Shown here: positions 23,101-35,300 of the stretch, in pieces
Layout of the letters: each line of letters starts with the position of its first letter
Numbering within the stretch: position 1 is the first letter of the stretch
Notes under the pieces: generated by a model
What the model saw: only the letters and a program-made list of their open reading frames with translations
Database searches by the model: none
What the model was told of the DNA's origin: nothing
Made by a program: the position numbers and the translations under genes
DNA from: Hymenochaete sp. R1
Taxonomy: Eukaryota; Basidiomycota; Agaricomycetes; Hymenochaetales; Hymenochaetaceae
DNA length: 64,000 bases
Direction of reading: 5' to 3'
Assembly: GCA_019400425.1 (NCBI GenBank)
Contig: JAFREE010000034.1
Location: 62,001 to 126,000, forward strand

Positions 23101-25716
23101 CCCAAATGTGGATCCGACAACGGCGTAAGGGGTGCTGGGGTAGTCAACACTTTCAAGTTCGCTTTGACTTCACCCATTGTCGGCCTCTCCTCCGGCACCC
23201 AATTCCAACAATGGCACATTAAGTGCCACATTTGGTCGCTGAGCCCCCTTGCCCTCGTATCATCGTCCGTGGGTCGCGGAGGGAGTCGGCCCTTGCTGAG
23301 GTCTATAATGACATTTGCGTCATGCGGACGATTTGAATAGGGGCGTTTACCGGTAAGAATCTCGAGAGCGAGCATGCCGAAGGACCAGACATCGGACTTG
23401 GACGATTTATGGGCAACATTATCATCTTCATCCGGGTTGACAAGCTCGGGGGCTTGCCAGCGAGAGGGTACTTCGCTTGAAATGGAAGATGTGGTTTGTT
23501 GTGCCGCCTGGAAGAAAACGGAAGTCAAGTCATCAGTATGTATTGTCTTTTGAAGGAGTAGGTCCACCCACTTCGTCCATGAGAACCTCCTCGATGAATT
23601 TCGAGAGCCCGAAGTCGGAGACAACCGCTCTGAGGCTATCGTCAATGAGAATATTGGCTGCTCTCAGATCGCCATGGACTATTCCCCTGCTGTGCAAGTA
23701 CCTACCCAAGTTGAAAGCATAAGCGAACCGCAGTCCAGGCCTCATGTCAAGAATTTTGGAAAATTTTACTCACTCAACACCTGCAGCAACATCTCGCAGG
23801 ATAGCCAATCGATTTACGACCTCCTCGCTCGTTCGGATATAATTGAGCGCGTCTCCATGTCCCATCCAGGGGCTGACTGAGTAGATCTGGCCCTCCATAT
23901 AGAAGATTCCGTACAACCTGCACACATTACGATGTTGTAGACCATTCCATAGATCGACTTCGTGTTTGAAGCGCTGCCGCGACGCAGAGTTGTTTGCGTA
24001 TAAAAAAATAAGACAAGGTGCTGGTAGGCGATTACGAAATGTGCATACCTTCTGTGCTTTTTCAGAGTGATTGATCGTTCTGGCGAATTTCAATGCAACC
24101 TAGTGATAAGTCAATACTTGCGCACTATTACTCTCTACTCATTATAGCTGACCTCCTCCTCGCCCAACCACATGCCTTCATGCAAGTCAGTGTCAATGAA
24201 AAAGAAGACAGTAAAGTCACTGGTAAAGCTCACCCTTATACACATCACTATATGCGCCATGCACGATTGCGTTCCTCGATACATCCTCAATTTGGCCAGT
24301 GACTGGTAGGTCATGAGTAAGCGGATAAAAATTTGGAATTATGTGAGGAACTTACGATCAATGAGGGTCGATGGTAGCTTTTCTGTTTCTCTATGCATTT
24401 TCCACAGACCTTGCTGAAGATCGCGCAACTCAGCCGAGTCTTCGTGCAATGTACTCTGCCTGAGTTCCTACAATGTCACAAAATAAATTTGCTAATTTAG
24501 TATCACACGATAAGACATCTGGGAACGTTGAGGCATAACCGATGGAGGAAAACGACACGTACTTCTTGGATAGTCTGCATGATTGTCTCGCTTGAGACCG
24601 GGTCCTTTAGAACCTCGCGCAAACTCTCGACGCTGATAAGAATGGAACGCAAGACCTCTCTGTTCTCAACATGGTCGTTCTCGATGATGCGTTGCATCTC
24701 AAGCTGTCCAAGGCGAAGACCCGCACCCGAAGCGATCTGATTTATCCCCATTCCCATTCGTTCAGTGTGACACAAAAATCGAACAGGACGGGAGAAAGAT
24801 GCGGATGACCAAAGATGCGGATCGGATGACCACCGCACGGATGAAGTTTGCAAATGCCACCAGACGTCAAATGCGTTAATGAAGTGCCGCAGTAAGAAGC
24901 GCCGTATCGATCCAATTCAAACAGGACATAGCATAATGATTAGACAACTGTGAGAAAACGCCTCCGAGCCTCTGGAGTGAAATGCAGTGTTTGCGTACCT
25001 GGAAGTGCTGCGCGCACGAATCGAGGTCCTTGTACATGTTGTCCAGTCCCTGCTTGATCTCGCTCTGGTTGACAAAGCTTTTCACGCGGCCCATTTGTGC
25101 CCACTCATATGCCCTGCAGAGAAAATGCAGAAATAGAGTTTCAGAGTGAGCCCATAGGTTTGCTTCATTGTGTTCGCAATTATTGCAAGCGGACAGATAG
25201 GTGCACATACTTCTTGTGTGCCTTTTCGAGTTTACTGGAATATCAACGAGAAAGAGATACGTTGAGTTGCCGATGGGAAATAAACAAACGGGCGGGCGCT
25301 CGATGGTACGTACCTTGTGAGCTCGTCGACCTCTGTCATAAATTCTGTTCCCTCTAGGCCTTTGCTTTTATCCCTAAACGCCAGACGGAGTTCTGTGCAG
25401 CGAGCGCTGAGGTCTCTACACCGGGCCTATAGTGAATCGTATTCTGAGTGTGATGATGCAAGGCTGAGAGGATGCTGCTCACTCTGTATATTTTGACGTC
25501 CTGGAGCGAGTTGATGAGCATGGTAGCTTCATGGAGTTCAGCAATGGCTTTTTGATAGACAGTGTATGCATGCGTACTTGCTTCTACAGCGACGTCGAAG
25601 CCTGCACATTGAAATTGTCAGCGTCGTCACGCATCCGAAGCAATTCCAAAAGATGATTGCTTACCAGGAACACCAGCGAAATCGGCAACAATGCCAAGGG
25701 CCCCGAGGGCACTCAT
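20144..25716 (-). CDS. MLKL-like N-terminal bundle + TKL protein kinase + RasGEF (Cdc25-type) fusion
   Basis: A large multi-exon gene from ATG 25714-25716. N-terminus (MSALGALGIVADFAGVPG, ELHEATMLINSLQDVK, MTEVDELTSKLEKAHKK, VNQSEIKQGLDNMYKDLD) is an amphipathic helical bundle like the MLKL N-terminal/HeLo-type adaptor. A TKL kinase follows: AIVHGAYSDVYKG loop, VALKFAR (ATP lysine), IVHGDLRAANILID (catalytic loop), VSDFGLSKF, RWQAPELVNP, SDVWSFGMLALEILTGKRPY. All catalytic residues are present. A Ser/Pro-rich linker (about 250 residues) leads to a RasGEF-N-like helical region and the Cdc25 core: LITPTDIISHLLF, EKLSFFIRVAI, VGIESREVSRLILTRKCL, SCVPILG, then AVHLKDIAAIFETGN. The coiled tail ends VEPARRHR. 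Predicted to couple a kinase scaffold to Ras activation. Exon phases agree where checked. Confidence 0.85.
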
Positions 25717-26090
25717 GCTCAAACTGTGGACGCAATGTCGAGGCCTTTAATGGCCTGACATGAAAAGGGTAGGGTGAGGGGAGAGAAGATGGAAGTAAGA
25801 AGGAAAGATAACGAAGGAGGAGGCGGTGAATGCGGGGGCAGAGGCAGGCGAGCTACGCGCGAGTGGACCTGATCATTGACCAGGCAACTCGCAATATAAA
25901 GCCTAATTTAGTATACATGCCTCCGACTTTGTCGGACTTCACCCAACTCTTTGGCTTCTCACTTTTACGATTACCATTTTTATCGCCAGTCTTCAACCTC
26001 TACTTGAAAAATGCAGGAAAAGAAGATAATTCTTGAGCAGAATATCTACAGAGAAAGAAGGGAAAAAAGGAGGAAAAAATGATACTTTAT
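25717..26090. other. Upstream region of the kinase-RasGEF gene
   Basis: About 370 bases between the kinase-RasGEF start codon and the tRNA gene. Purine-rich near 25760-25850. No gene or clear motif seen. Confidence 0.5.
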
Positions 26091-26173
26091 GGAAGCAGTG
26101 GGGTTCGAACCCACGCGCGGATACCCGCATCAGGACTTAAATCTGACGTCTTAGACCACTCGACCATGCTTCC
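26091..26173 (-). tRNA. tRNA-Leu, anticodon UAA
   Basis: An 83-nt cloverleaf on the minus strand. The 7-bp acceptor stem is GGAAGCA/TGCTTCC. The T arm is GTGGG-TTCGAAC-CCCAC. The long variable arm contains a GCGG/CCGC hairpin, as expected for a class II tRNA. The D arm starts GTCGAGTGGTCTAAGAC. The anticodon loop TTTAAGT gives anticodon TAA (plus-strand positions 26137-26139), decoding UUA leucine. The bottom pair of the anticodon stem is A-C rather than Watson-Crick. No intron and no encoded CCA. A run of T on the minus strand just downstream (plus-strand A run near 26074-26080) could be the Pol III terminator. Confidence 0.93.
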
Positions 26174-26580
26174 AGTTTAAGGGCGGTTTAGTGAGTGTAT
26201 ACCAACAGTTACTTTCAAACACGAGTTGATTCCGAAGAATGAGAAGTCCTGCTCCGAATGGAGCGATTTTACCTGCATAGAACGATGTTTATGGATCCAG
26301 AGATAAACGAACGAGAAAAACCGAGGGAGAGGTTGGTGGGCCGACCGGTCCGATGATTGCAAATAATGCGGACGACCCGAGTGGCCCGCCTTCTGTTTTG
26401 CCGCTCTCTCGCTGCCAGTACTAGTGGTCCGTTCTATTCACGCATCATCATAGTTCATTCCATTTCGAAAATGCTTACGAACATGTTGCATATACATATA
26501 CAACTCCCATGGGACTTATATCCTTTGGAAGTCGTTTCATGAACTTCTTTCCTTGAGTCTCCTTCCTCCCCCTCCACTTT
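26174..26580. promoter_or_regulatory. Upstream region of the MFS transporter gene
   Basis: About 400 bases between the tRNA gene and the transporter start. The last 40 bases are pyrimidine-rich. No specific motif recognised. Confidence 0.45.
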
Positions 26581-29248
26581 ATGGAATCCGGAGGCGTCGT
26601 CCACCAAGTCGATGGACACCCATGTTACAACCTGAAGAACGGACGAGCAGAGACTGGTGTCGCCGTTGCTGTTTCCGAAGTCGGAAGTAGCTCTGTTCCA
26701 GGCCGAAGTGTCCCTCAGGCTTTCCCCGCTCCATCCGAGTCGACCATCACACACAGCCTAGCGCAATCCCCCACGCACACTTATGTTGGGGACGGTACAC
26801 ACGAATCTCCATACATTGTCGACTGGGATGAAGAGGACCCAGAGAACCCCTACAACTGGCATCGATGGAGGACAAAATGGCCTTTGACGATCTTGGTGCG
26901 CCTCCTTTCGAATCTCCATGGCCTGACAACAATGGCTGAGTGGTAACGGACTGTGTATAACAGCTCGCCTCAGGTACACTCTGCATCTCCTTTGCGAGTA
27001 GCTCCTACACCGGTGGTATCTCGTTCATGATGAATGACCTTCATATGTCCAAAGAAGTCGCCGTTCTAGGTATCTCACTTTACGTGCTCGGCTTCGGACT
27101 TGGGTACGTCCCATCATACGTACTTCCGTTGGTTGACAGCCGAATTGACTTATTGGACCTCCCTCTTGATAACAACATGCATATTGTCACAGACCCCTTT
27201 TGTTTGCACCGCTTAGTGAGGTGAGGCGCATTTAGTCAACATTTCGCTGCTGGTACTACCTATCCAGTGCTGGGTCCGAAATGTCCCGACTGAACCTATG
27301 ACTTATATTCTATCCTAACGAACCTTTCACCGACACCCAGATGTATGGAAGAGTAAGTCCGCGAGAATAACCGCGTCAGCGTGTCCCATGGCTGACCCCC
27401 CTTTCTTGATATGCATCTACGAATATAGTACACAGTCTTTATTTGCACCTACTTCCCCTACACGCTTTTTCACATGGGAGGCGCCCTCGCGCAGAACACT
27501 CAAACTCTACTTGTATGTCGATTCTTGAGCGGGACGCTTGGGTCTTCCCGTGAGTCACTCATCTGTCGCTCACTCCGTTTTGTACTGAGTTTTGTTCGTT
27601 GAAGCTCTAACGAATGCCGGAGGGGCCATATCCGATTTTTGGGTTCCTCGTGAAAGGGGTGTAGCCGTCGGGATATATTCAACGGCGCCATTTTTGGGCC
27701 CAGGTGCGCCTAATACGTCGTGGTCATATTGATGCAAAAAAAGACTGAAACCTGAGTTCGTGTCGAATATCCGTTATAGTGATTGGGCCTATCGTGGGTG
27801 GCTTTGTTTCTGAGAACTCCAAGCTCGGGTGGCGTTTCAATTTCTGGATCATGATGATTTTTTCAGGAGTTGTGTTGATATTGAGTTTGCTTTTTATGCC
27901 CGAGACCGTAAGTATCTTACCTTTTTTTAAATCCGCTTTCCTGATAGCTAAATCCTACGAAAGTACGCGCCTGTTTTACTGCGCCGCCGAGCGGCCCGCC
28001 TGCAGAAAGAAGCGGGAGACGGAACGGTTTATATGTCGAAATTCGACGTTAATCAACATAGATCCCTCAAAGCGAAACTCAAGAATAACCTCCGCCGTCC
28101 CTTCAGTAAGCAGACACGTCGAAGCCTCCCCTCCCCCCCCCCCCCCCCACCAATCCACCTTTAACGAAACCCCTCCCTTTTTACAGTGTTCCTTCTCTTC
28201 GAGCCGATTATCACTCTCCTCGCCCTTTACATCTCCCTTGCCTACGCCATCCTCTATGCACTCTTCGCAGCGTTCCCAATCGTCTTCCAGGAGCACCACC
28301 ATTTCTCCCCAAGCCAAGGAGGCCTCGCATTCTTAGGTATTGGGCTGGGGATGCTCGTCGGTGCTGCTATCACGCCGTTCCAGAATCGGATATATTGGCG
28401 CGAGATGGAGAAGAGCCCGACGGGGTTTGCCCCTCCTGAAGCGTAAGTGGGAAGATCAATATGCGGGAGTGAGAAGCTAATGGATTGTCTTCATGTTTAT
28501 GTATAGTCGGTTGTATAGCGCTATGTTGGGTGCTATCTTGCTCCCAATCAGTCTCTTTTGGTTCGCCTGGTTCGCCAAAAGTTTAATTTACTTTCATGTA
28601 TTCCCACTTTCTTACGCCCTCCCCCAGGACTTCCCAACCCACCATCCCCTTCCTCATCCCCATCTTCGCCGGTGTCCCCTTCGGCACTGCTATCTCCACG
28701 ATCCTCCAATCCCTGACCGCCTTCCTCATGGACGCCTTCCCCCTGTACGCCGCGAGTGCCATCGCAGCGACTGTCGTGCTCCGGTCCACGATGGCGTGTG
28801 CGTTCCCTTTGTTCAGCCCGTTTATGTTCGCGAGGCTTGGTGACCAGTGGGCGATGAGCGTATTTGCATTCTTGGCGCTTGCGTGTATGCCCATCCCGGG
28901 TCTGTTTTTCGTGAGTGATTTAACTTTTTTCCCCTTCCTTTCCTTTTCAATGCCGTTCATGGCCGGGCCGGAGGCGTCGTACGGCTGCTTTGCTAAGATC
29001 GTGAATCTGTCGACGGACTTTTTTCCTTACTAAATCGCTTGCAACAGAAATTCGGAGCGCATATTCGAGCCAAGTCGAGGTTTGCGATGAAGGAGGAGCC
29101 GCCTAAGCGGTATGTTTGGCCGGAGCAGCAGCCGGGATCATCGCCAGCGCCAGTGTCAGGCCTCCCTTCGGGTGCGACAGTCGGTCCGAGGACTTTGTCG
29201 ATGGTGGAGAAAGGAAATGAAGCTACGGTTGTTTCGAGGATTGTTTGA
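26581..29248 (+). CDS. Major facilitator superfamily transporter (DHA1-type drug:H+ antiporter)
   Basis: Twelve-helix plasma-membrane exporter in about ten exons. The cytosolic N-terminus ends in the fungal DHA1 signature IVDWDEEDPENPYNW. Membrane segments follow: LCISFASSSYTGGISFMM, VLGISLYVLGFGLG, GPLLFAPLSE then MYGR (motif A region), TQTLLVCRFLSGTLGSS, IGPIVGGFVSE (motif C-like, helix 5), WRFNFWIMMIFSGVVLIL, then LFMPET. A central loop (YAPVLLRRRAARLQKE) precedes the second half: LFEPIITLLALYISLAYAIL, LGIGLGMLVGA, IPFLIPIFAGVPFGTAIST and LRSTMACAFPLF. It ends VVSRIV. Resembles polyamine/multidrug exporters of the Tpo/Flu type; substrate not predictable. One intron carries a 16-base C run at 28133-28148. 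Confidence 0.9.
28133..28148 (+). repeat. Poly-C homopolymer, 16 bases, inside an MFS-gene intron
   Basis: A run of 16 C interrupting the pyrimidine tract of an intron that ends at CAG just before TTCCTTCTCTTCGAGCC. It functions, if at all, as part of the polypyrimidine tract. Length is uncertain by nature. Confidence 0.9.
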
Positions 29249-29735
29249 TTTTTTTTTTGTGCTGCTTTCGTATTGCTTTGGGTTGTATGTGCATCATGCA
29301 TATGTTGGATGACTAGAACTTAGAATCTTACTTTGAATATCAAAGATAAAAATCTGAGTGGGGTCTGGACGGAGATGAGATGAAGAGCGTCGATCATCTC
29401 TCAACTTCTGATTGACTCGCTTAGCTAGCTTCACCGTTTACCATACCCGCTCTCCCTCCCCCCTCTCTTCTTCCTCCCACCACCTTCTCCCGCCTTTGCG
29501 TCCCAACGGACCTCCTACGTCTGCTTCTTTAACGCCATCCTTCTCTTCTCTTCCTCACCAGGACCCCTTGTACAGCTGTCTACTCAAGTAGTCGACAGCT
29601 CACCCAACCCACACGTTCCTTAACACCATCACTTCCACTCGATAGGCAGCGCCTTCAAATCCCAAAAATCACACATCACAAAAAAGATCTTCAAGGCGGG
29701 AAAGCACACGCACAGTTATCAAACTCAGTATCATC
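29249..29735. promoter_or_regulatory. Intergenic region with pyrimidine-rich leader
   Basis: About 490 bases between two plus-strand genes. 29440-29650 is strongly C/T-rich, probably promoter and 5' leader of the downstream orphan gene. No gene seen. Confidence 0.5.
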
Positions 29736-31304
29736 ATGGACCTCCCAGAATTCTGCCTCTCATCCACTTCCTCCTCCGCAACTCCAACTCCAGACGGCCT
29801 CCATCCAAATCCTTCCTCCTCCACCCTCCCAAATGTCTTCGTCACTCCGCCTGAAGAAGAATACGAAAACCCTCCTTGGTGCTGCTTTGACGCAACCAAA
29901 GACGCTCAGCCGGGCGCCTTCACCGACGACGACTACATGCACGCCGCTGAGGCTGAGGCAGCCGTCGCGGCGCATTACGTCGAAGGCTTTGGCGACGATG
30001 AGCCTGGCTCGTTCTATGAACATGATTTCGAGGATGAAGACTCGGACAGGGAGGTTCAGGGTCTTGAACATGAAGATGGGGATGTAGATATGGACATGGA
30101 CATAATGGACGACTGTGAGGGACGTGGGGATGGTATGGCAGCTGGCGCAGATGCAAGCTCTGTAGGAATCGGGAAGAAGTCAAGGGTGAGGCATGAAGAT
30201 GTCTTCGCGATGCGTAGTCTTGTCCAGGAGGCAGAGAGCATCCGGGAACGACTCAGGACACTCGACTTAACGATCCAACCTCGTCAGAGGCTTGATTCGT
30301 TAGCCAACCAGGAAGAATCTGAGAGGAATGTTACGCCCGACATGGACGTAGACGCTGAAGGCGGGTGTGCGCCCGAGGATCAGGCGACTTCCGCTTCCCA
30401 GCCAGCACAAGAAGAGAAAACGGCAAAGCGCTCGAGGTCGTTCTTCTCGTTTGGGAGGAAAAAGACAACGTCCGATGCAACACCCCCGTCGCCTTCGGTT
30501 ATGTCCATGACTCCCAGTACCAGCTCCATCACCAAGGATGCAGAACGGGACGTGTCGGACGTGGTCAGCATACGTTCAACGCGGTCAACGGTATCAAAGG
30601 CCTCAAGCATCTTCTCGCGTTTCAAGTTCTCCAAAAAGTCGTCCACGGTTCAGCTAAACTCGACCGTCGCCTCGCAGCCTTCACCATCCATGGACGTTCC
30701 CTTCCCCTCCAAGCGTTCTGAATCCGAGGATCGTGACCGCGACCATGAACGTAGTCACGATCACGAGGAAGTGGAGATAACAGCCAAGCGCCGCTTCTCA
30801 TTCTTCGAAAACCCACGGAGTCGCTTTTCCGTGTCTTCGCAGTCGACTTTGCCCGCGACGCCCTCTACTACAGCTAGCGGAAGCGGCGGGACTAGTACCA
30901 GTAGTAGCGCCACCAGCGCTCGTGCTGCCCCAACCGAGTCGTCGTCAGGCATGTTGCCTGACATGAACATCTCGTCTTCCTCCGTCTCTTCCTCCATCCC
31001 CGCAACCCCCGACGCGCCCACAAGCGCCCTCGCCTCGCCGCCTTACTCTCCCGTCGAAGTTGATGAAGGAGACGCAACCGTGATGCACGACATCGGAAGG
31101 GGAATAGAGAACACCTCTCTCGTTCGTCTGTCCCTCTTCGCATCCATCGACAACCTCGAAGTATCCAACATTGCGTCGTCACTCGAGATCCCAAAAGTGG
31201 GCAAGTACAGGCCGAGTTCGCGTTTGGATGGGGCGAACGGTGCTTTCACGCTTGATCCACTGCACTTTGAATCGCTCGAGTTCGACTCGGACGCGTTTCC
31301 GTGA
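29736..31304 (+). CDS. Hypothetical disordered Ser/Asp/Glu-rich protein, 522 residues
   Basis: A single uninterrupted exon, unusual in this intron-rich window. It starts MDLPEFCLSSTSSSATPTPDG and ends LDPLHFESLEFDSDAFP. I do not recognise a family. Visible parts: an N-terminal conserved-looking patch (VFVTPPEEEYENPPWCCFD), an acidic stretch (about residues 85-130), a short predicted helix (VFAMRSLVQEAESIRERLRTLDL), two similar basic/aromatic patches (KRSRSFFSFGRKK and KRRFSFFENPRSRFS) and long Ser/Thr runs. The patches RSFFSFGRK, SSIFSRFKFSKKSS and RRFSFFEN look like a repeated R-x-S-x-F-F/F-S-R-F short linear motif. Length, codon use and lack of stops support a real gene. Function unknown; perhaps a phosphoregulated scaffold. 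Confidence 0.75.
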   Translation: MDLPEFCLSSTSSSATPTPDGLHPNPSSSTLPNVFVTPPEEEYENPPWCCFDATKDAQPGAFTDDDYMHAAEAEAAVAAHYVEGFGDDEPGSFYEHDFEDEDSDREVQGLEHEDGDVDMDMDIMDDCEGRGDGMAAGADASSVGIGKKSRVRHEDVFAMRSLVQEAESIRERLRTLDLTIQPRQRLDSLANQEESERNVTPDMDVDAEGGCAPEDQATSASQPAQEEKTAKRSRSFFSFGRKKTTSDATPPSPSVMSMTPSTSSITKDAERDVSDVVSIRSTRSTVSKASSIFSRFKFSKKSSTVQLNSTVASQPSPSMDVPFPSKRSESEDRDRDHERSHDHEEVEITAKRRFSFFENPRSRFSVSSQSTLPATPSTTASGSGGTSTSSSATSARAAPTESSSGMLPDMNISSSSVSSSIPATPDAPTSALASPPYSPVEVDEGDATVMHDIGRGIENTSLVRLSLFASIDNLEVSNIASSLEIPKVGKYRPSSRLDGANGAFTLDPLHFESLEFDSDAFP

Positions 31305-32322
31305 GTTTGTGTGCTTGGCCGTTAGTGGGTTGTGAATGAGATGCAAGCTTTGCTTTTCCCCCTTGTTTTAATAATTTTCAAATCACTGTTCTTTTTGCCT
31401 TTCCCCCACCCGCCCTTTTTCTTGCGCCATCATCGAGCTGAACACACACATACAAACTCGTTCTTTCTCAGCCCTGCCCCCCTTCCCACATTCCGCATCT
31501 TACCTCACACACACGCATACCCTCCGGCAATGTTTCGATACCGTATAATGTTGGGATGATCCTCCCCCACTTTAACTTAATAAGTACAGTAAAGCATTTC
31601 TGTTTTTCCCCTTTTTCGTTCCTCTCCCTTCGGATTCATAATACGTGAACCACCCGATGGACCAGATTTTCCTTCTCTTCATCCTCATTTCAATCCCTAC
31701 GACAGCATCAGATCTTCAAAAACAAACCGTATCTTAGACCTTTAAGCATGGTGGATTCGCGTACGTTACTTATTTGTTTTTTATCTTATCGTATGCGTGG
31801 CTCTCGATGATGTCGCTATCGTTAAATGCTGCGCCCAACCCAATCCAACTCGAACACGCATTGAAGTTATTTCTTTTCGATCGCTCCTTTGTTCAAGCTT
31901 CATTATTGATATTATCTTTTGCCTCGAGCTCGCTTTTGCCACAGATCGATTTTTTTTTCCTTTCTTATTTTCTGCTTTCTGCTTTGTCTCTGCCGTATAA
32001 TAGCATCAACGCACACACGATCCTTTCTTCCTCTCTTTCACCTGTCTGATTTGTTTTCGTTCTTTCATATTTGGTCGACTCCGTATTCTCAGAGATTAAC
32101 AAGGACCACCGAAGTCATGGTGTGCATTTTCACTTGCGAATCGCGATCGTAGAGCGGGGTTAGAAAAAGTCTCGCGACTTAGACATAGTTCAAGCACATT
32201 GTTTTTATACGGACCAACCATCACTGCCTTATAAAAAGTAAATAGATATACGAAAGGATGAAAATCATTTTTGTCTGATTATCATGCCTTTTGTTCTCGA
32301 AAGCTGGAGTAAGATCATAATT
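31305..32322. other. Convergent intergenic region, no gene seen
   Basis: About 1 kb between the orphan gene and glucosidase I, convergently transcribed. T-rich and pyrimidine-rich throughout; open frames here are hydrophobic strings from T-rich DNA and look non-coding. Confidence 0.55.
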
Positions 32323-35300
32323 TTAATACTTTTCGGAGATGACTGGTTGAAGTGCGTGAGTCCCATGCCAAGTAAAATAAAACGTAAGAACGACTCACTC
32401 AAAGTGACCAACGAAGTCCAGCCTGTAAACGGATGACTACAAAAGAAATCGGACATCAGTTCGATACCTCGCCCACAAAAAATAAGGCCTATCAACTCAC
32501 CTTCTCCGACCTTCGCCCGTCAGCGCATCATACTGTTCCCAAACATAACCCGTCTTCTGATACTGTTCGAAGACGTTGTCGATCACGTTTTTCCTCAGTT
32601 CGTCGTATATCTCTTTTGCCCTCTCCTGGTTCGGACCAGGCTCTCTTGCGTATTTCTATCAGCAGCACAATTGACCTTTATCAGCAATTCCATCTCACAA
32701 GCCCCTCCACCTCGAAATACATACCTTATGCAAAGAACTCAGCGCCATGTAGTTCATCTGGATCCAGATCGGACCCTTCCAGTAGTTCTCGCCTTTACCG
32801 AATTCGGGGTGGGAGGCTGACAAACTGCGAATACCGAAAGGCGACCAGAGGTGGTCTGGCGAGCGGAGGATGTCGAGGATAGGTCCGAGGTGCGGAGAGT
32901 CGGGTTCGAGGAGACCGAGGAGAAAAGGAAAGATGGAAATGTAGCCTTTGTGGCAGACGTAGAACGAATCGTCTGTTTAACGAAGGGATTGCCGTCAGAT
33001 TTATTATTACGTGCAAAATGGGAAACAAAAAAAAGCTGACCATCTGTGTCGACACCGACATCGCAGTACATCTGATCCTCTTCACTCCAATGCAAGTCCT
33101 CCAAGTTTTCTAGAATTGCCTTTTCAATCGCAACATACGCCGCCATATCGTCCTCCTCGTCAATATAAGCCGCAATATCCCGCATTGTCCTCGAGAAAAA
33201 CGCCATCCACGACATCAAATCTAGGTGTAGCTCTCCTGCATGAGGAGGGCCGCGCGGGTAATCATCTAGTCCGGACGTCAAGACGTGCTGTTCCGAGCGT
33301 CCGCGCCACCTGTAAGCCTCGGTGCGAGAACGCGCTTTGCGTCCGTACTGCTTGATTTGGCCCCTCTGTGTTCGCCGGAACCAGTCATAGTGACGCTTCA
33401 GTTTGGGGTAGATAGAACGGAGGAACTCGCGGGCCAACTCTGGATCTTTGAGGTAGGCATCACCCGCTGAGGAGATATCGTCTTCCAGAACGGTCTGAGA
33501 CCCAGTTCCAAGGTCGAACCCGAGATCGTTGTCAGAGGGACCGGCATCATATGACCTAAGACGATCGATAAAAGCAGTGACGGCCATCGTCAGCGTAGGA
33601 GGGTTAGCATACGAAGGGATTTGAGTGACGAATTCGTCGGGAACTTTGCTTCGAGCTTCTTCACCTAGAATCTGCTCACGAGCAACCCAACCATCTTCGT
33701 CGATAAGGTTGATCCAATCTTTCAGAATTTCGAGACTGTAATTCATTTAGTGACAGATCCACGAAAGCACGAAAACTCAAACCTTAAGTCATTATCCCAT
33801 CCACCTATATGCAATAAGTGGAAGCCCTCATCCCTATACAATTTGTAAGGAAGAGAATACGTGCAGGGTCCCGAAAGGCACGTACCAATAGAATCCTCTG
33901 GGAAAGAAGCTACGACTAGGAGTGGCGGTTAACAGCTCTCTTGACTCTGTCAACCTCGGACCAGGTCTTGCTTCTTCATTCTCGGACCGCTCGTCTTCGT
34001 CCCACTCGTGCGAAAAAGAAGGGTCAATGAGGGAATCGCCGTAGAAGTAGCCAACCCCGCCAATTAAATTAGACGTGATGGCTTTGGAGAAGTCAATCAA
34101 TTCTTGAGAAGAGCCTTGTGGAACTGGAAATTTGTCCAAGAAACGTTTCGTATACTTTTCTCTGAGAGCAGCGATTCCAGTCTCTAATGTCGAGGCTTTA
34201 CGATGTTTAGTACCCAATCAAAGACAATAAGGCCGTCTACGCACAAGTAAGTTTATGGTTCGCACTGGTGCTCTCAAAGAAGACATCGAATTGAAATTCT
34301 CCGTCGAATGCTTTCTGAACCGCATAAAGGTTACTAGAAGAATAGACTTCGTCCGGCAGTTGAAGAACGAAGGAGGGATCAGGAGCGCCCTTGGCAGGAT
34401 CTTGGTAGTCAACAATTGCTGCCTGTGCATGCTTCATGATGGCATTCATAATGAACTCTAAAGACAACGTTACTGTAGATGATATCGATATTTTGAAGGG
34501 ACGTGCACACCTCTTGCCTTCCAAACGAAACCAGGTGGCGTCCGCATGCCAAAGTAATGGGTCTTTCCGATACGATTTTGAAATGCATGCGCATGAGGAC
34601 CACTCGTTATTGCGTTGTTATCAGGACCTATTCTTGATGATCGAAATTTGCATTGAATTCGCAGTACAACTTATTCTCACCGTCCTCAATGCGAATGTTA
34701 AATTCGCCAAGATCGGGTGTGTTTCCTGAGAACTGAATGGAACCCTCTATTCCCTATTCGAGTAGCGCCGTTTAGTCCGTATAATCTCCTTGGGATAGGA
34801 TACCAACAAACGTACATTTTCACTCTCGTCTGTGTCCATTTCCATTCCACCAATACCTTCTAGGCCAAAGTAGAAAAGGAACGCATTTCTAGACGGGAAC
34901 GCTGCATTATACGTGTCATTAAAATACACGGCATGAGGAACACCAACGAACCTGGATTGAGAGGTTTGCCTTTGATTCTTGCTGCCCAACTACCACCATG
35001 ACTCCCTCCAGATACTTTGAGGAACTCAGTAGTGACTAGTACATTGTTCCTTGGATCCTTCAATACTTGTATGCCTCCTTCTCGTCCGTCGTGTTCAGTC
35101 CACGTGTAACCTGATAGACCGTCTCCTTGATCACAGGCATGACGAGCATCTATAACCAGACGCTCAGATTTGATACAGTTGACACAGACTTTTCATACGT
35201 ACTTTGGAATGACGTGAAGTCCTGCGTTCCGTGCCAGATCAATCCACTCATGAGGCTCTGAGGTAACCTGGGCCGGACACCGAAGTAAAGATTTGGTCTA

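Noticed and set aside
27976..28317. Minus-strand frame opposite the MFS gene
   Set aside because: Gly/Glu-rich shadow across exon and poly-C intron; the sense strand continues the transporter.
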